Below, one piece after another: positions 51,281-58,148 of a stretch of 64,000 bases of DNA. How positions within the stretch are numbered: position 1 is the stretch's first letter; every line of letters starts with the position of its first letter. Source of the DNA: UBA6522 sp965262365 (GTDB taxonomy: Bacteria; Pseudomonadota; Gammaproteobacteria; Steroidobacterales; Rariloculaceae). Position numbers and translations under genes: made by a program. The notes under the pieces were generated by a model. The model worked only from the letters and a program-made list of their open reading frames with translations. It was not told where the DNA came from and made no database searches. The DNA is taken from positions 2,046,001 through 2,110,000 of the forward strand of contig OZ253541.1 of NCBI GenBank assembly GCA_965262365.1, given 5' to 3'.

Positions 51281-51568
51281 GTGCCGACCGAAGTCTTTCT
51301 CTCGCACTCGAGTAATGATCGAATCTTCGTCGAGCGACTCGCCGATGTCCTGCGCGCTCACGGCGTCCCGTACTGGTACAGCGAAACCAATATCGTGGGA
51401 GCACGTATGTGGCACGACGAAATCGGTGCGGCGCTCAACCGCGAAGCCAGCCCGGACCCGTGGACGAAGGAGGTCCGATACTACGACTACCGCCTCACCG
51501 AGCTACACTGGTACGAAGCCCACGGCATCGGCCGCCGCGAGGTGAAACGCAAACGCTACCTGGACTGA
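51281..51568 (+). pseudogene. Second TIR protein, truncated and fused to an hsdM shard and the cassette
   Basis: From the GTG at 51281 the frame reads VPTEVFLSHSSNDRIFVERL, then VPYWYSETNIVGARMWHDEI and GAALNR: the first half of a TIR domain. It continues in frame with EASPDPWTKEVRYYDYR, a segment typical of the C-terminal part of HsdM. It then runs into LTELHWYEAHGIGRREVKRK, the end of the 77-aa cassette gene. Three unrelated genes are thus joined in one open frame by successive rearrangements. The TIR fold is incomplete. Confidence 0.75.
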
Positions 51569-52042
51569 CCATGAGTACACGAACCGCCATCCCCCCCGAG
51601 TACGTCGTCTGCGTCGAAAACGCCGACTACCCTGTTTCTCTGGAACTGCACAAGATCTACCGCGCTCTGCCCGACGAGGACGCGCACGCCGCCGGCGATC
51701 TGCGCGTCGTCGACGAGAGCGGCGAGGATTACCTGTTTCCCGCCACCGCATTCGTCCCCATCAGCCCGCCCGAACGCGTTCGCTCGTCCCTCCGGCGCTC
51801 CGCCGCCTCATAGCTTTCCGGCGATGTAAGCCGGTAGTCCTTCTTGTGATTCCTGAGGAATGAGACGAGGGCATTGACCCGAGATTTCAATGTGACCGTG
51901 AGGGAACGGCTCCAGCGCGACCCCTCCTTTCGCGAGGCGCTTCTCGAGGAGGCGGTCGATTGTCTTCTGGCCAGCGGCGTGGAGACAGGCAAATCGCTCC
52001 TGCGCGACTACGTCAACGCGACCATCGGCTTCGGCGAGCTCG
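51491..52042 (+). repeat. Duplicated cassette, copy 2
   Basis: Second copy of 45817-46362. Borders are sharp: the left one joins an hsdM shard, the right one falls inside the helix-turn-helix gene. One substitution removes that gene's ATG (AGG here). Confidence 0.88.
51571..51813 (+). CDS. Small conserved hypothetical protein (second cassette gene), copy 2
   Basis: This 80-residue protein is near-identical to the copy at 45897 (MSTRTAIPPEYVVCVENADY, IYRALPDEDAHAAGDLRVVD), with a few substitutions and one added residue near the end. It has been kept open, which suggests recent duplication. It lies two bases after the fused TIR frame. Confidence 0.65.
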   Translation: MSTRTAIPPEYVVCVENADYPVSLELHKIYRALPDEDAHAAGDLRVVDESGEDYLFPATAFVPISPPERVRSSLRRSAAS

Positions 52043-52113
52043 ACGAATTCCATCGCCCCGTCACCCAGCATTCCCCCATTGCGCATGGCTTCGTAGACGA
52101 GAAACACCAGTAG
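51874..52113 (+). pseudogene. Helix-turn-helix antitoxin-type protein, copy 2, start lost and end replaced
   Basis: It aligns with the copy at 46191 up to NATIGFGEL, then reads an unrelated tail (DEFHRPVTQHSPIAHG). The homologous ATG is AGG, so only a TTG could start it. The helix-turn-helix half is gone, so DNA binding is lost. Confidence 0.75.
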
Positions 52114-52116
52114 TTC

Positions 52117-52449
52117 TTATGCCCGAGACCCGGGCATGGCAGCTTCCCCGGCTGGACGCGGGCCGACATGCACTGAAACCCTGACACGGCCATCCAACGC
52201 GCCAAGCATCTTCATCAGCCTATCGAGCGTGAAACGTCCGAGATCGGCGTTGCGGATACGCGAGAAATCTGCGGCGGCAAATCCGGTTGTGCTTGCGGCC
52301 TTGCGAACCGTCAGCTCGCGTTCATCGAGCGCCGCGATGATCCGGGCGGCGAGGATCGCCTTGGCCTGTTTCAGGTCCGCCTGAGGATCGCCAAGATCGC
52401 GAAACACATTTCCGCTTCCCTCATCCCAGTCCTTGCCGTTCTCGTTCAT
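52117..52449 (-). CDS. HigA-like antitoxin, copy 1
   Basis: This 110-residue protein starts MNENGKDWDEGSGNVFRDLG. The DNA-binding part reads LAARIIAALDERELTVRKAA, STTGFAAADFSRIRNADLGR, FTLDRLMKMLGALDGRVRVS: an XRE-type helix-turn-helix of the HigA antitoxin group. It overlaps the toxin gene upstream by four bases (ATGA) and is co-translated with it, in the order toxin then antitoxin as in higBA. It would bind and neutralise the toxin and repress the operon. A near copy lies at 62138. Confidence 0.82.
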   Translation of the reverse strand: MNENGKDWDEGSGNVFRDLGDPQADLKQAKAILAARIIAALDERELTVRKAASTTGFAAADFSRIRNADLGRFTLDRLMKMLGALDGRVRVSVHVGPRPAGEAAMPGSRA

Positions 52450-52811
52450 CGCAGCACTTCCTTTCTCAACCGCCCGAGCCGGGCACGGACGAGATCGATC
52501 TCTCGTTTCGGCGTCCCGATGCCCGTCCTGGATTTCTTCTGAAACGCGTGAATCACCCACAATGTCCCCGATACCTCCGTGACGTATACGAGACGGTAAG
52601 CGTCCGTCCGGTAACGCACGGCGATCTGCATTACGCCTGGCCCAAGACCTCGGAGCGGCTTGGCGATGTCGGCCTTGCCGCCCTCCGCAGCGATTGTCAA
52701 CGCGGTGTTGAAACGATCCCTGACGGTCTCGGGAAACCTCTCGATGGCTTTGCGGGCCGCTCTAAACCATCCGATTGGCCGCGTCTCGTCGTCGCTTCGG
52801 GATGCTGTCAT
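52446..52811 (-). CDS. HigB/RelE-type mRNA-interferase toxin
   Basis: This 121-residue protein from ATG 52811 reads MTASRSDDETRPIGWFRAAR, KAIERFPETVRDRFNTALTI, PGVMQIAVRYRTDAYRLVYV, TEVSGTLWVIHAFQKKSRTG. The compact RelE-like fold with the VMQIAVRYRTDAYRLVY core is that of HigB/Gp49-type toxins, which cut mRNA on the ribosome. The adjacent antitoxin starts within its stop codon. Both genes look intact. The second copy of this module (62467 on) keeps only the last ~25 codons of the toxin. Confidence 0.82.
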   Translation of the reverse strand: MTASRSDDETRPIGWFRAARKAIERFPETVRDRFNTALTIAAEGGKADIAKPLRGLGPGVMQIAVRYRTDAYRLVYVTEVSGTLWVIHAFQKKSRTGIGTPKREIDLVRARLGRLRKEVLR

Positions 52812-53149
52812 CAATGACAACAACCGTCAATCATTACTCGCAAATGGAAGAGCGTCGAGGCTGTGAAGACAGCGTTGACTCGGATGCCAACGTCGGATGG
52901 GCTCATAACCGCCTCCATCGGTTTCGGTAGACGGTAGGCCATCTTATGTATGGGATTTACGAAGTCGAGGCAACAAACTCCTTACTTTTGCCAGAATAGA
53001 CAGTGCCGCGAGCTGTTGTCGGGCAGGAATGCTTCCTGAAGCAGTGCGGCGCATCGTCGGCGCGGCAAATTGAACCCTACGTGCCGGCGAGAAGCTCTTG
53101 GCAGCATCGCCACTCAGGCCGCAACCACTCTCCGCGCATTGCGTACGTA

Positions 53150-53609
53150 CAGCGCCCCAGCAGACTATAGGGAGGTCGAGTTCAAGGCCCTGACACTGGA
53201 ACTGAGTGATTACAGTGTCCAGGTGGCAGCCACCCTCAGGGCTCTCCAGGCCATCGTTGAACCAACGGTCAATCCTGACCCTTCTTGTAGCCTGGAACCC
53301 CGGGTCGATTCCGTATGAATCAAGGTTTTTTGCTCGTGACGATGCCAAGAGTCCATATCGACGCTGCGTTTCTCCAGCGAAACGGCGCCGCACGTATTCT
53401 CGTGCGGCATCCAGATCCCGAGTGATGTAGATCGGATACCCTTCACGGCGAAGCTTCGCAGCGAGGGTCGCCGCAATCGTCGGATTGGCAGCGTCAAGAA
53501 CCAGGCTGACCCATTGGTGGAGATGGCTGGCCGCATGGGCGCGTAGCGTCACGTCCAATCCGAGAGTTGGCTCTTCCTGGAATCCGACACCGACGTCCTC
53601 GAACAGCAT
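53150..53609 (-). pseudogene. DUF2075 (Schlafen-group-3-like) helicase fragment
   Basis: The minus frame reads LRAHAASHLHQWVSLVLDAA, LRREGYPIYITRDLDAAREY, YGLLASSRAKNLDSYGIDPG, FQATRRVRIDRWFNDGLE and FQCQGLELDLPIVCWG. This is the central and late part of DUF2075 proteins. The N-terminal ATPase core and the C-terminus are absent. To the left, about 53035-53080, lies a copy of the last codons of the Rpn gene. These pieces show repeated local rearrangement. No other gene seen in 52812-53149. Confidence 0.78.
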
Positions 53610-53704
53610 TTTTTGCTTGGCCGTCGATGCAGCGGACCCGCCGCCGCTTTGCCGCTTCGGTGTCGCGCAAGTGAGGATTGGTCTGGGACAACGGCTTGCG
53701 TTTC

Positions 53705-53797
53705 ATGGCTCCACAATATTCTCTCGTGGCCGATACCGGCGAGCGCTTCGACTACGTGCTGTCCAATCCGTCCCTTCGGGTCATTCAGCCGAACTGA
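53705..53797 (+). pseudogene. hsdM shard: motif IV region
   Basis: A 30-codon frame reads LVADTGERFDYVLSNPSLRV. The family has RFDYVLSNPPFG, the catalytic motif of HsdM adenine methyltransferases, so this is a diverged fragment with the second proline changed and the rest lost. A few bases to its left, on the other strand, is a short antitoxin-like start (MKRKPLSQTNPHLRDTEAAK). Confidence 0.65.
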
Positions 53798-53946
53798 ATC
53801 GCCGCCTTCTGACGCTGGTGATTTTTTCGCGCTAGAATCTGGACGCAATTTAGAGAAAAACGAGCGAAGTGAACAATGGTGCTCGCCTCACCATGGAATG
53901 CTACAAGCAAGAGAATGATGTTTACTCGCCACCAAGTACTGCCGTC

Positions 53947-54932
53947 ATGAGAATACTATCTATTTTCGCGGTGGGATGGCTGCTCGCCGGATGCGGTGGC
54001 AACCAGGCAGTCATTCCCCACTCCGTCGCACTGGTGGAGCAGACAGAGACTGTCCCTGAAGACGAACTTCTCGATGTGGGCGTTGTGGTATTCGATCCTG
54101 GTGTTCCGGATGGAGAGATTGAACCGGAGGTACTTGGGGAATTGCTTCGGGACGGTGCCTTTGTCCATATCAGGCGCACGGAGGCACACTACATGGCGGC
54201 GCACCTCAGGAATACCCTGCAGGACAGCGGTCAATGGGGTTCGGTCTGGATAATGCCCGGCGAATCCACCGTGGCGGATATCAACGTCTCGGCTGATATC
54301 CTTCACTCCGATGGCAGCCGGGTTCGCCTCAAGGTTCACGCCGTCGATTCCACTGGCAGGGATTGGATCGACAAAGACTATTCGATGGCGACCGCGGGCG
54401 ATTCGTGCAGAACCGCCTGCCGGCTGAGGATGATCCGCAGTTCGAGCGAGCCCTATCGGTCCGGGACCGCGAACACCTGTTCGTGGAGACTCTCAACGAG
54501 CACTACGTGGACGTGTACGAAAAATCGAAGGACTCATACCACGGTTGGAGGGAGACAGCGCGGCAGGATGTCGTCGCGATGCGTGAACTGAGGAGGTCGA
54601 GCCGCTGGCGCACCGTCTTCGGCGTAGTCGGCATGATCGCGTCGGTGGCGCACGCGTTGGAGAACCACGACGACTATTCGGACGCCGTTGTGACCGACTC
54701 GCTTATGCAAGTGAGTATTGAATTGTTGGAAAGTGCGCAGGTGCGCCGGGAAGAAATGCGGATTCACGCCGAAGCGCTGGAAGAATTCTCCGAGAGCTTC
54801 GATGCAGAGGTCAAGCCGATCGTGATTGAAATTGACGGTATCCAGCGTCGTTTGACCGGTACCGCAACTGCACAGTACGAGGATTGGCGCGAGCTTCTGA
54901 GACAGATATTCACTGAAGAAACGGGCCTCTGA
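53947..54932 (+). pseudogene. Outer-membrane-type lipoprotein, one frameshift
   Basis: The frame starts MRILSIFAVGWLLAGCGGNQ (lipobox LAGC) and runs to about 54390 (EAHYMAAHLRNTLQDSGQWG, VRLKVHAVDSTGRDWIDKDY). The continuation lies in the next frame (FVQNRLPAEDDPQFERALSV, RDREHLFVETLNEHYVDVYE) to 54932. Joined, it makes a protein of about 328 residues with a helical C-terminal half and a weak hydrophobic segment (FGVVGMIASVAHAL). A single indel at about 54385-54405 breaks it; a sequencing or assembly error cannot be excluded. Family name not known to me. Confidence 0.7.
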
Positions 54933-55020
54933 AACGTCAATATCTGTACTCAGGTGTCACCGCAATAGCCCGGATCGCTCACCCAACAATTGAGGAGAAT
55001 GATGCGCGGGCCGGTGAGAC

Positions 55021-55848
55021 TCAGTACGCAGTCAACACTTTGATGGGAAAAGGCTCGGGCGGCGCCGCCGGCATGAGCGGTCGAACCTGCCGCTCAAGGT
55101 CCAACAGCGCTTGGCGGCGGTTGTCCGGACTTGGGTGGGTGCTCAGGAATTGCAGTGGATTGGACCCACCCTCCTCCTCCATCTTCAGCCAGAGCGAGGC
55201 ACCGGCGGCAGGATCGTAGCCCGCACACGCCGCCAGTTCGATTCCCATCCGGTCGGCCTCGGTTTCTCCGGCGCGGCTGTTGGGCAAGGTCACCGCGAGC
55301 ATCGCTGCTACCTCCACCGCCAACCGCGTCTCCGGGTCGTCGTTGTTAGCCGCGACCGCCAGCAGCCCCACCTCTGTAACGAGCGCGGTGGACATCCGTT
55401 CGGCCGTGTGGTTGGCGATTGCATGGGACACTTCGTGCCCGAACACGTTGGCCAACTCATCGTCGGTCAATCCGAGTTTGTAAACGATGCCGCTGTGGAG
55501 GGCCATCCGGCCGCCCGCCATGCACCAGGCGTTGACAGTATCCGGGTCGTCGATCAGCGCAACACTCCAGTCCCAATCGGCCGTATGCGGATATTGGGTG
55601 ACGGCCGCCGCGACTACGCGCCCGGCCGTCACCCTCACGCGCGCGGCGAGCCGGGGATCGTTCAGCAACTGCTGTTCGTCCCGCAGTTGCGACACCGTGT
55701 CCACATAGGCGGCTGCGGACGCCTCAATGGCCACTACCGGGGGAACCAGAAGGAGTTGCCTGCGCCCGGTCGGACTGGTGGCGCAGGCACTGATCAATAG
55801 CGCCAGCAGCGCAACCGACAGTCCGCGACGTACAGTGACGACGCTCAT
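55021..55848 (-). CDS. M48-family metallopeptidase lipoprotein
   Basis: This protein has 275 residues. The N-terminal lipoprotein signal ends ALLALLISACATSP (cysteine 22). The catalytic motif GHEVSHAIANH (HExxH at 138-142) is followed by a later glutamate in RAGETEADRMGIELAACAGY, the third zinc ligand. NAWCMAGGRMALHSGI resembles the NAFxLPGG motif of BepA/LoiP peptidases, which maintain outer-membrane protein quality. A final block (LSTHPSPDNRRQALL) is also typical. Complete for the family. It stands alone between broken genes, with no tetratricopeptide domain. The substrate is likely misfolded envelope protein. Confidence 0.9.
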   Translation of the reverse strand: MSVVTVRRGLSVALLALLISACATSPTGRRQLLLVPPVVAIEASAAAYVDTVSQLRDEQQLLNDPRLAARVRVTAGRVVAAAVTQYPHTADWDWSVALIDDPDTVNAWCMAGGRMALHSGIVYKLGLTDDELANVFGHEVSHAIANHTAERMSTALVTEVGLLAVAANNDDPETRLAVEVAAMLAVTLPNSRAGETEADRMGIELAACAGYDPAAGASLWLKMEEEGGSNPLQFLSTHPSPDNRRQALLDLERQVRPLMPAAPPEPFPIKVLTAY

Positions 55849-56111
55849 CTCTCCGACCGTCCCCTGGTAGCCGGTCTAGACTGCTGCCTGTTCTTCATGA
55901 CCCCGAATTGAATCCCGATTCTCGTTACCCGATCCCGCTACAACGCTGGCGACACCCGATCGGCGAGACGGACTCTAGCATACGCGCCCACTGTGCCGAG
56001 CCGCATTTTGCTGGGTATCGCGATTCGCCGACCTCTCATCGCATCATTGCCTGCCGCGCGACGATTGACGCCAACCCACTACCGCACGTCCCGGAAAACT
56101 TCGCACCGACG

Positions 56112-56373
56112 CCGAACAGGCCAGTGGACAACGTGTTGTTCGAAGGCGGCGCGGGCGAAACCATCCGCAGGAAACTCCTGGAAAATACCGACCTGCACAC
56201 GATACTGCGCCTGCCGACCGGCGTGTTCCATGCCTAGGGCGTCAAGGCCAACGTGATTTTCTTCGACAAGCGGGAACCGGATGAGTTCGCCGAGCAGATC
56301 ATCGAGAACCTGGAAGCTGGTCTTGATAGCTTTCGCGAGGTGCTCTCAGCGCTGCGGTAGTCGTTGCAGTCCG
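56112..56373 (+). pseudogene. hsdM shard: C-terminal half, with nonsense codon
   Basis: The frame reads RPVDNVLFEGGAGETIRRKL, LENTDLHTILRLPTGVFHA, then TAG where glutamine is usual (CAG to TAG), then GVKANVIFFDKREPDEFAEQ and IENLEAGLDSFREVLSALR. This is the conserved end of the HsdM catalytic domain. The first residues (DNVLFEGG) are also the last residues of the shard fused to the Rpn gene at 46.75 kb, so the two pieces abut in the ancestral gene. The remaining bases of 55849-56111 and 56374-56551 hold only a copy of a helix-turn-helix gene tail (56345-56412, minus strand). Confidence 0.78.
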
Positions 56374-56551
56374 TGAACTGCCTAATCGAGCACCGCTTCG
56401 GCGCGTAACTTCCTTGGCGATACTCTCCCCGGGTACCGCAAATCTCACGATTCCGCCCAAAAATGCCATGTCTCTGCGGAAGCCCCGATCCGTACAATCA
56501 GACATTCGACGATGTGCCGCAGGCACGTCGACCAATTCCCGTACGGACCCC

Positions 56552-57589
56552 ATGCACGACGCGGCCTACAAACTGCAGTTCTCGCACCGGCGCATGGTCG
56601 CCGACCTGCTGCGCGGGTTCCTGCCGGGCGGCGTGTCGCCCGACTTCGACTTCGACACCCTGGAACCGCTGCCGGCGTCGCATGTCGGGCGGGGGCTGGA
56701 GCGGCGCGAGGGCGACCTGATGTGGCGGCTGCGCGCCCGGGCGGCGCCGGACGGGGGCTGGGTGTACGTGCTGGTGCTGCTGGAGTTCCAGTCCGGCGTG
56801 GACCGGCGCATGGCGTTGCGGGTGTTGACCTACACGGGGCTCGCCTGGGAGGGGTTGCTGCGGACGGGGAAGGGGTCCGGCGGCGACGCGCGGTCGATGA
56901 CGCCGCTGCCGCCGGTGATTCCGTTCGTGGTCTACAATGGTGCCTCGCCCTGGACGGCGCCGCTGGACGTTTCAGACTTGGTCGCTCCGGCGGCTCAGGT
57001 CTTGGCGCGGCTGCAGCCGGCGAACCGGTACGTGCTGCTCGACGTGCACCGGGCGGATTTCGCCGGTGTGCCGGAGGACAACGCGGTCGGCTTGCAAATG
57101 GCCCTGGAACGAGCCATGCCGGAGGAAATGCCGGCGATTCTTCACCGGGTAGGCGCGGCGCTGGCGGGCCCCGAGCATGCGGGGCTGCGGAAGGCGTTCG
57201 CCGCGTGGCTGCGGCAGTCGTGGACGGAGGACTACCGCGTGCTGGCGGGCGGGGACGGGGCGTTGCGCGACGAGCTGGACCGAATGGTGGCGGCGGGAGA
57301 GGTGGAAGCGATGGGATCGTTGACGGTTGAGAAGTGGAAGGAGCGCGAGCGGCAGAAAGAGGCGCAGATTCTCGCGCGGGGCCGTGCGGAGGGCCTTGAA
57401 CTCGTGCTGGAGCGTCAGGCGGCGCGCCGGTTCGGCACCGATGCGGGCGAACGCCTTTCGGTGTTGCTGGCGGGCGTTTCGGAGCCGGAGCGTTTGGCGG
57501 AGGTGGGCGATGCGATCATCGATTGCGGCACAGGCGCGGAATTGCTCGCGGCAGCGCGGCGCATCGTCGGCGCGGCAACGCTGCGGTAG
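56552..57589 (+). CDS. Rpn-type PD-(D/E)XK nuclease-like protein, complete copy
   Basis: This 345-residue protein begins MHDAAYKLQFSHRRMVADLL, the standard N-terminal helix of Rpn/transposase_31 proteins. The nuclease core is EGDLMWRLRARAAPD (D) and VYVLVLLEFQSGVDRRM (E-x-Q), followed by a helical region and a C-terminal repeat-like tail (LERQAARRFGTDAGERLSVL). Proteins of this family promote RecA-independent recombination and cut DNA. Motifs are intact. Given how often nearby sequence is rearranged, it is a plausible local actor, though that is inference. Copy 1 at 46.76 kb lost its N-terminus; a third copy of the last codons lies at about 53.04 kb. Confidence 0.85.
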   Translation: MHDAAYKLQFSHRRMVADLLRGFLPGGVSPDFDFDTLEPLPASHVGRGLERREGDLMWRLRARAAPDGGWVYVLVLLEFQSGVDRRMALRVLTYTGLAWEGLLRTGKGSGGDARSMTPLPPVIPFVVYNGASPWTAPLDVSDLVAPAAQVLARLQPANRYVLLDVHRADFAGVPEDNAVGLQMALERAMPEEMPAILHRVGAALAGPEHAGLRKAFAAWLRQSWTEDYRVLAGGDGALRDELDRMVAAGEVEAMGSLTVEKWKERERQKEAQILARGRAEGLELVLERQAARRFGTDAGERLSVLLAGVSEPERLAEVGDAIIDCGTGAELLAAARRIVGAATLR

Positions 57590-57592
57590 TCG

Positions 57593-57766
57593 TTACAGTC
57601 CGTGAACTGCCTGATCGAACACCGCTTCGGCGCGCAAATTCAAGCCCAAGGCGCTGACGACTCGAAGAACGGTGTCCATTGTCGGATTGCGTTCTCCCGA
57701 ATTCCGCGAGGACTTCCCGGGAGTAGGAGTAGCGTTTGATTCGTTCGTGCCGCTCTGCCATATTCG
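57593..57766 (-). pseudogene. Helix-turn-helix antitoxin fragment
   Basis: The minus strand reads ERHERIKRYSYSREVLAEFG in one frame and RNPTMDTVLRVVSALGLNLR, AEAVFDQ in another. The second string is the C-terminal half of HigA/addiction-type regulators. A frameshift lies near 57705. The last codons (RAEAVFDQAVHGL) are repeated at 56345-56412. Confidence 0.6.
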
Positions 57767-57936
57767 ACCTGTAGACCCCGGACCCGCCTCTGCCGCTTCG
57801 TGTGGTATGCGCCCGGGGTTCAGTTTTTCCGGCGTCGCGATCGATTCCCTGACCGCGCCCAGCGTATCCACGCATCGCGCGTGAGACCCATCGAGCGGAT
57901 TGAACAGCGCCACACCGGAATGACGTAGCGCCGTCC

Positions 57937-58062
57937 TCAGGAACCACGTGTAGTCGTTGGATTCCCCACCCGCAGACCGTCCGTTCGATGCTCGAGCAGC
58001 CCCGCTTGGGAATCGCCGAAAGCGATCGCCCTTTCGATACTACCCGCGGGCCTGACTGATAA
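57937..58062 (-). pseudogene. Alpha/beta-hydrolase fragment (copy of 62.8-63.2 kb sequence)
   Basis: It reads PAGSIERAIAFGDSQAG, then HRTDGLRVGN, both found in the frameshifted hydrolase at 62545-63700 (SFERAIAFGDSQAG; NRTDGLRIGN). Serine in GDSQAG would be the nucleophile. The segments between are missing, so the fragment is internally deleted. It ends just before the TonB receptor promoter region. Confidence 0.65.
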
Positions 58063-58148
58063 CGCGAGTCTCTTTCTCGATTGGCGGGTTATCCATCGCC
58101 GTATGCCATACACTGGATTGGAAGCGTTCAATCAGGGGGATTGGAATC

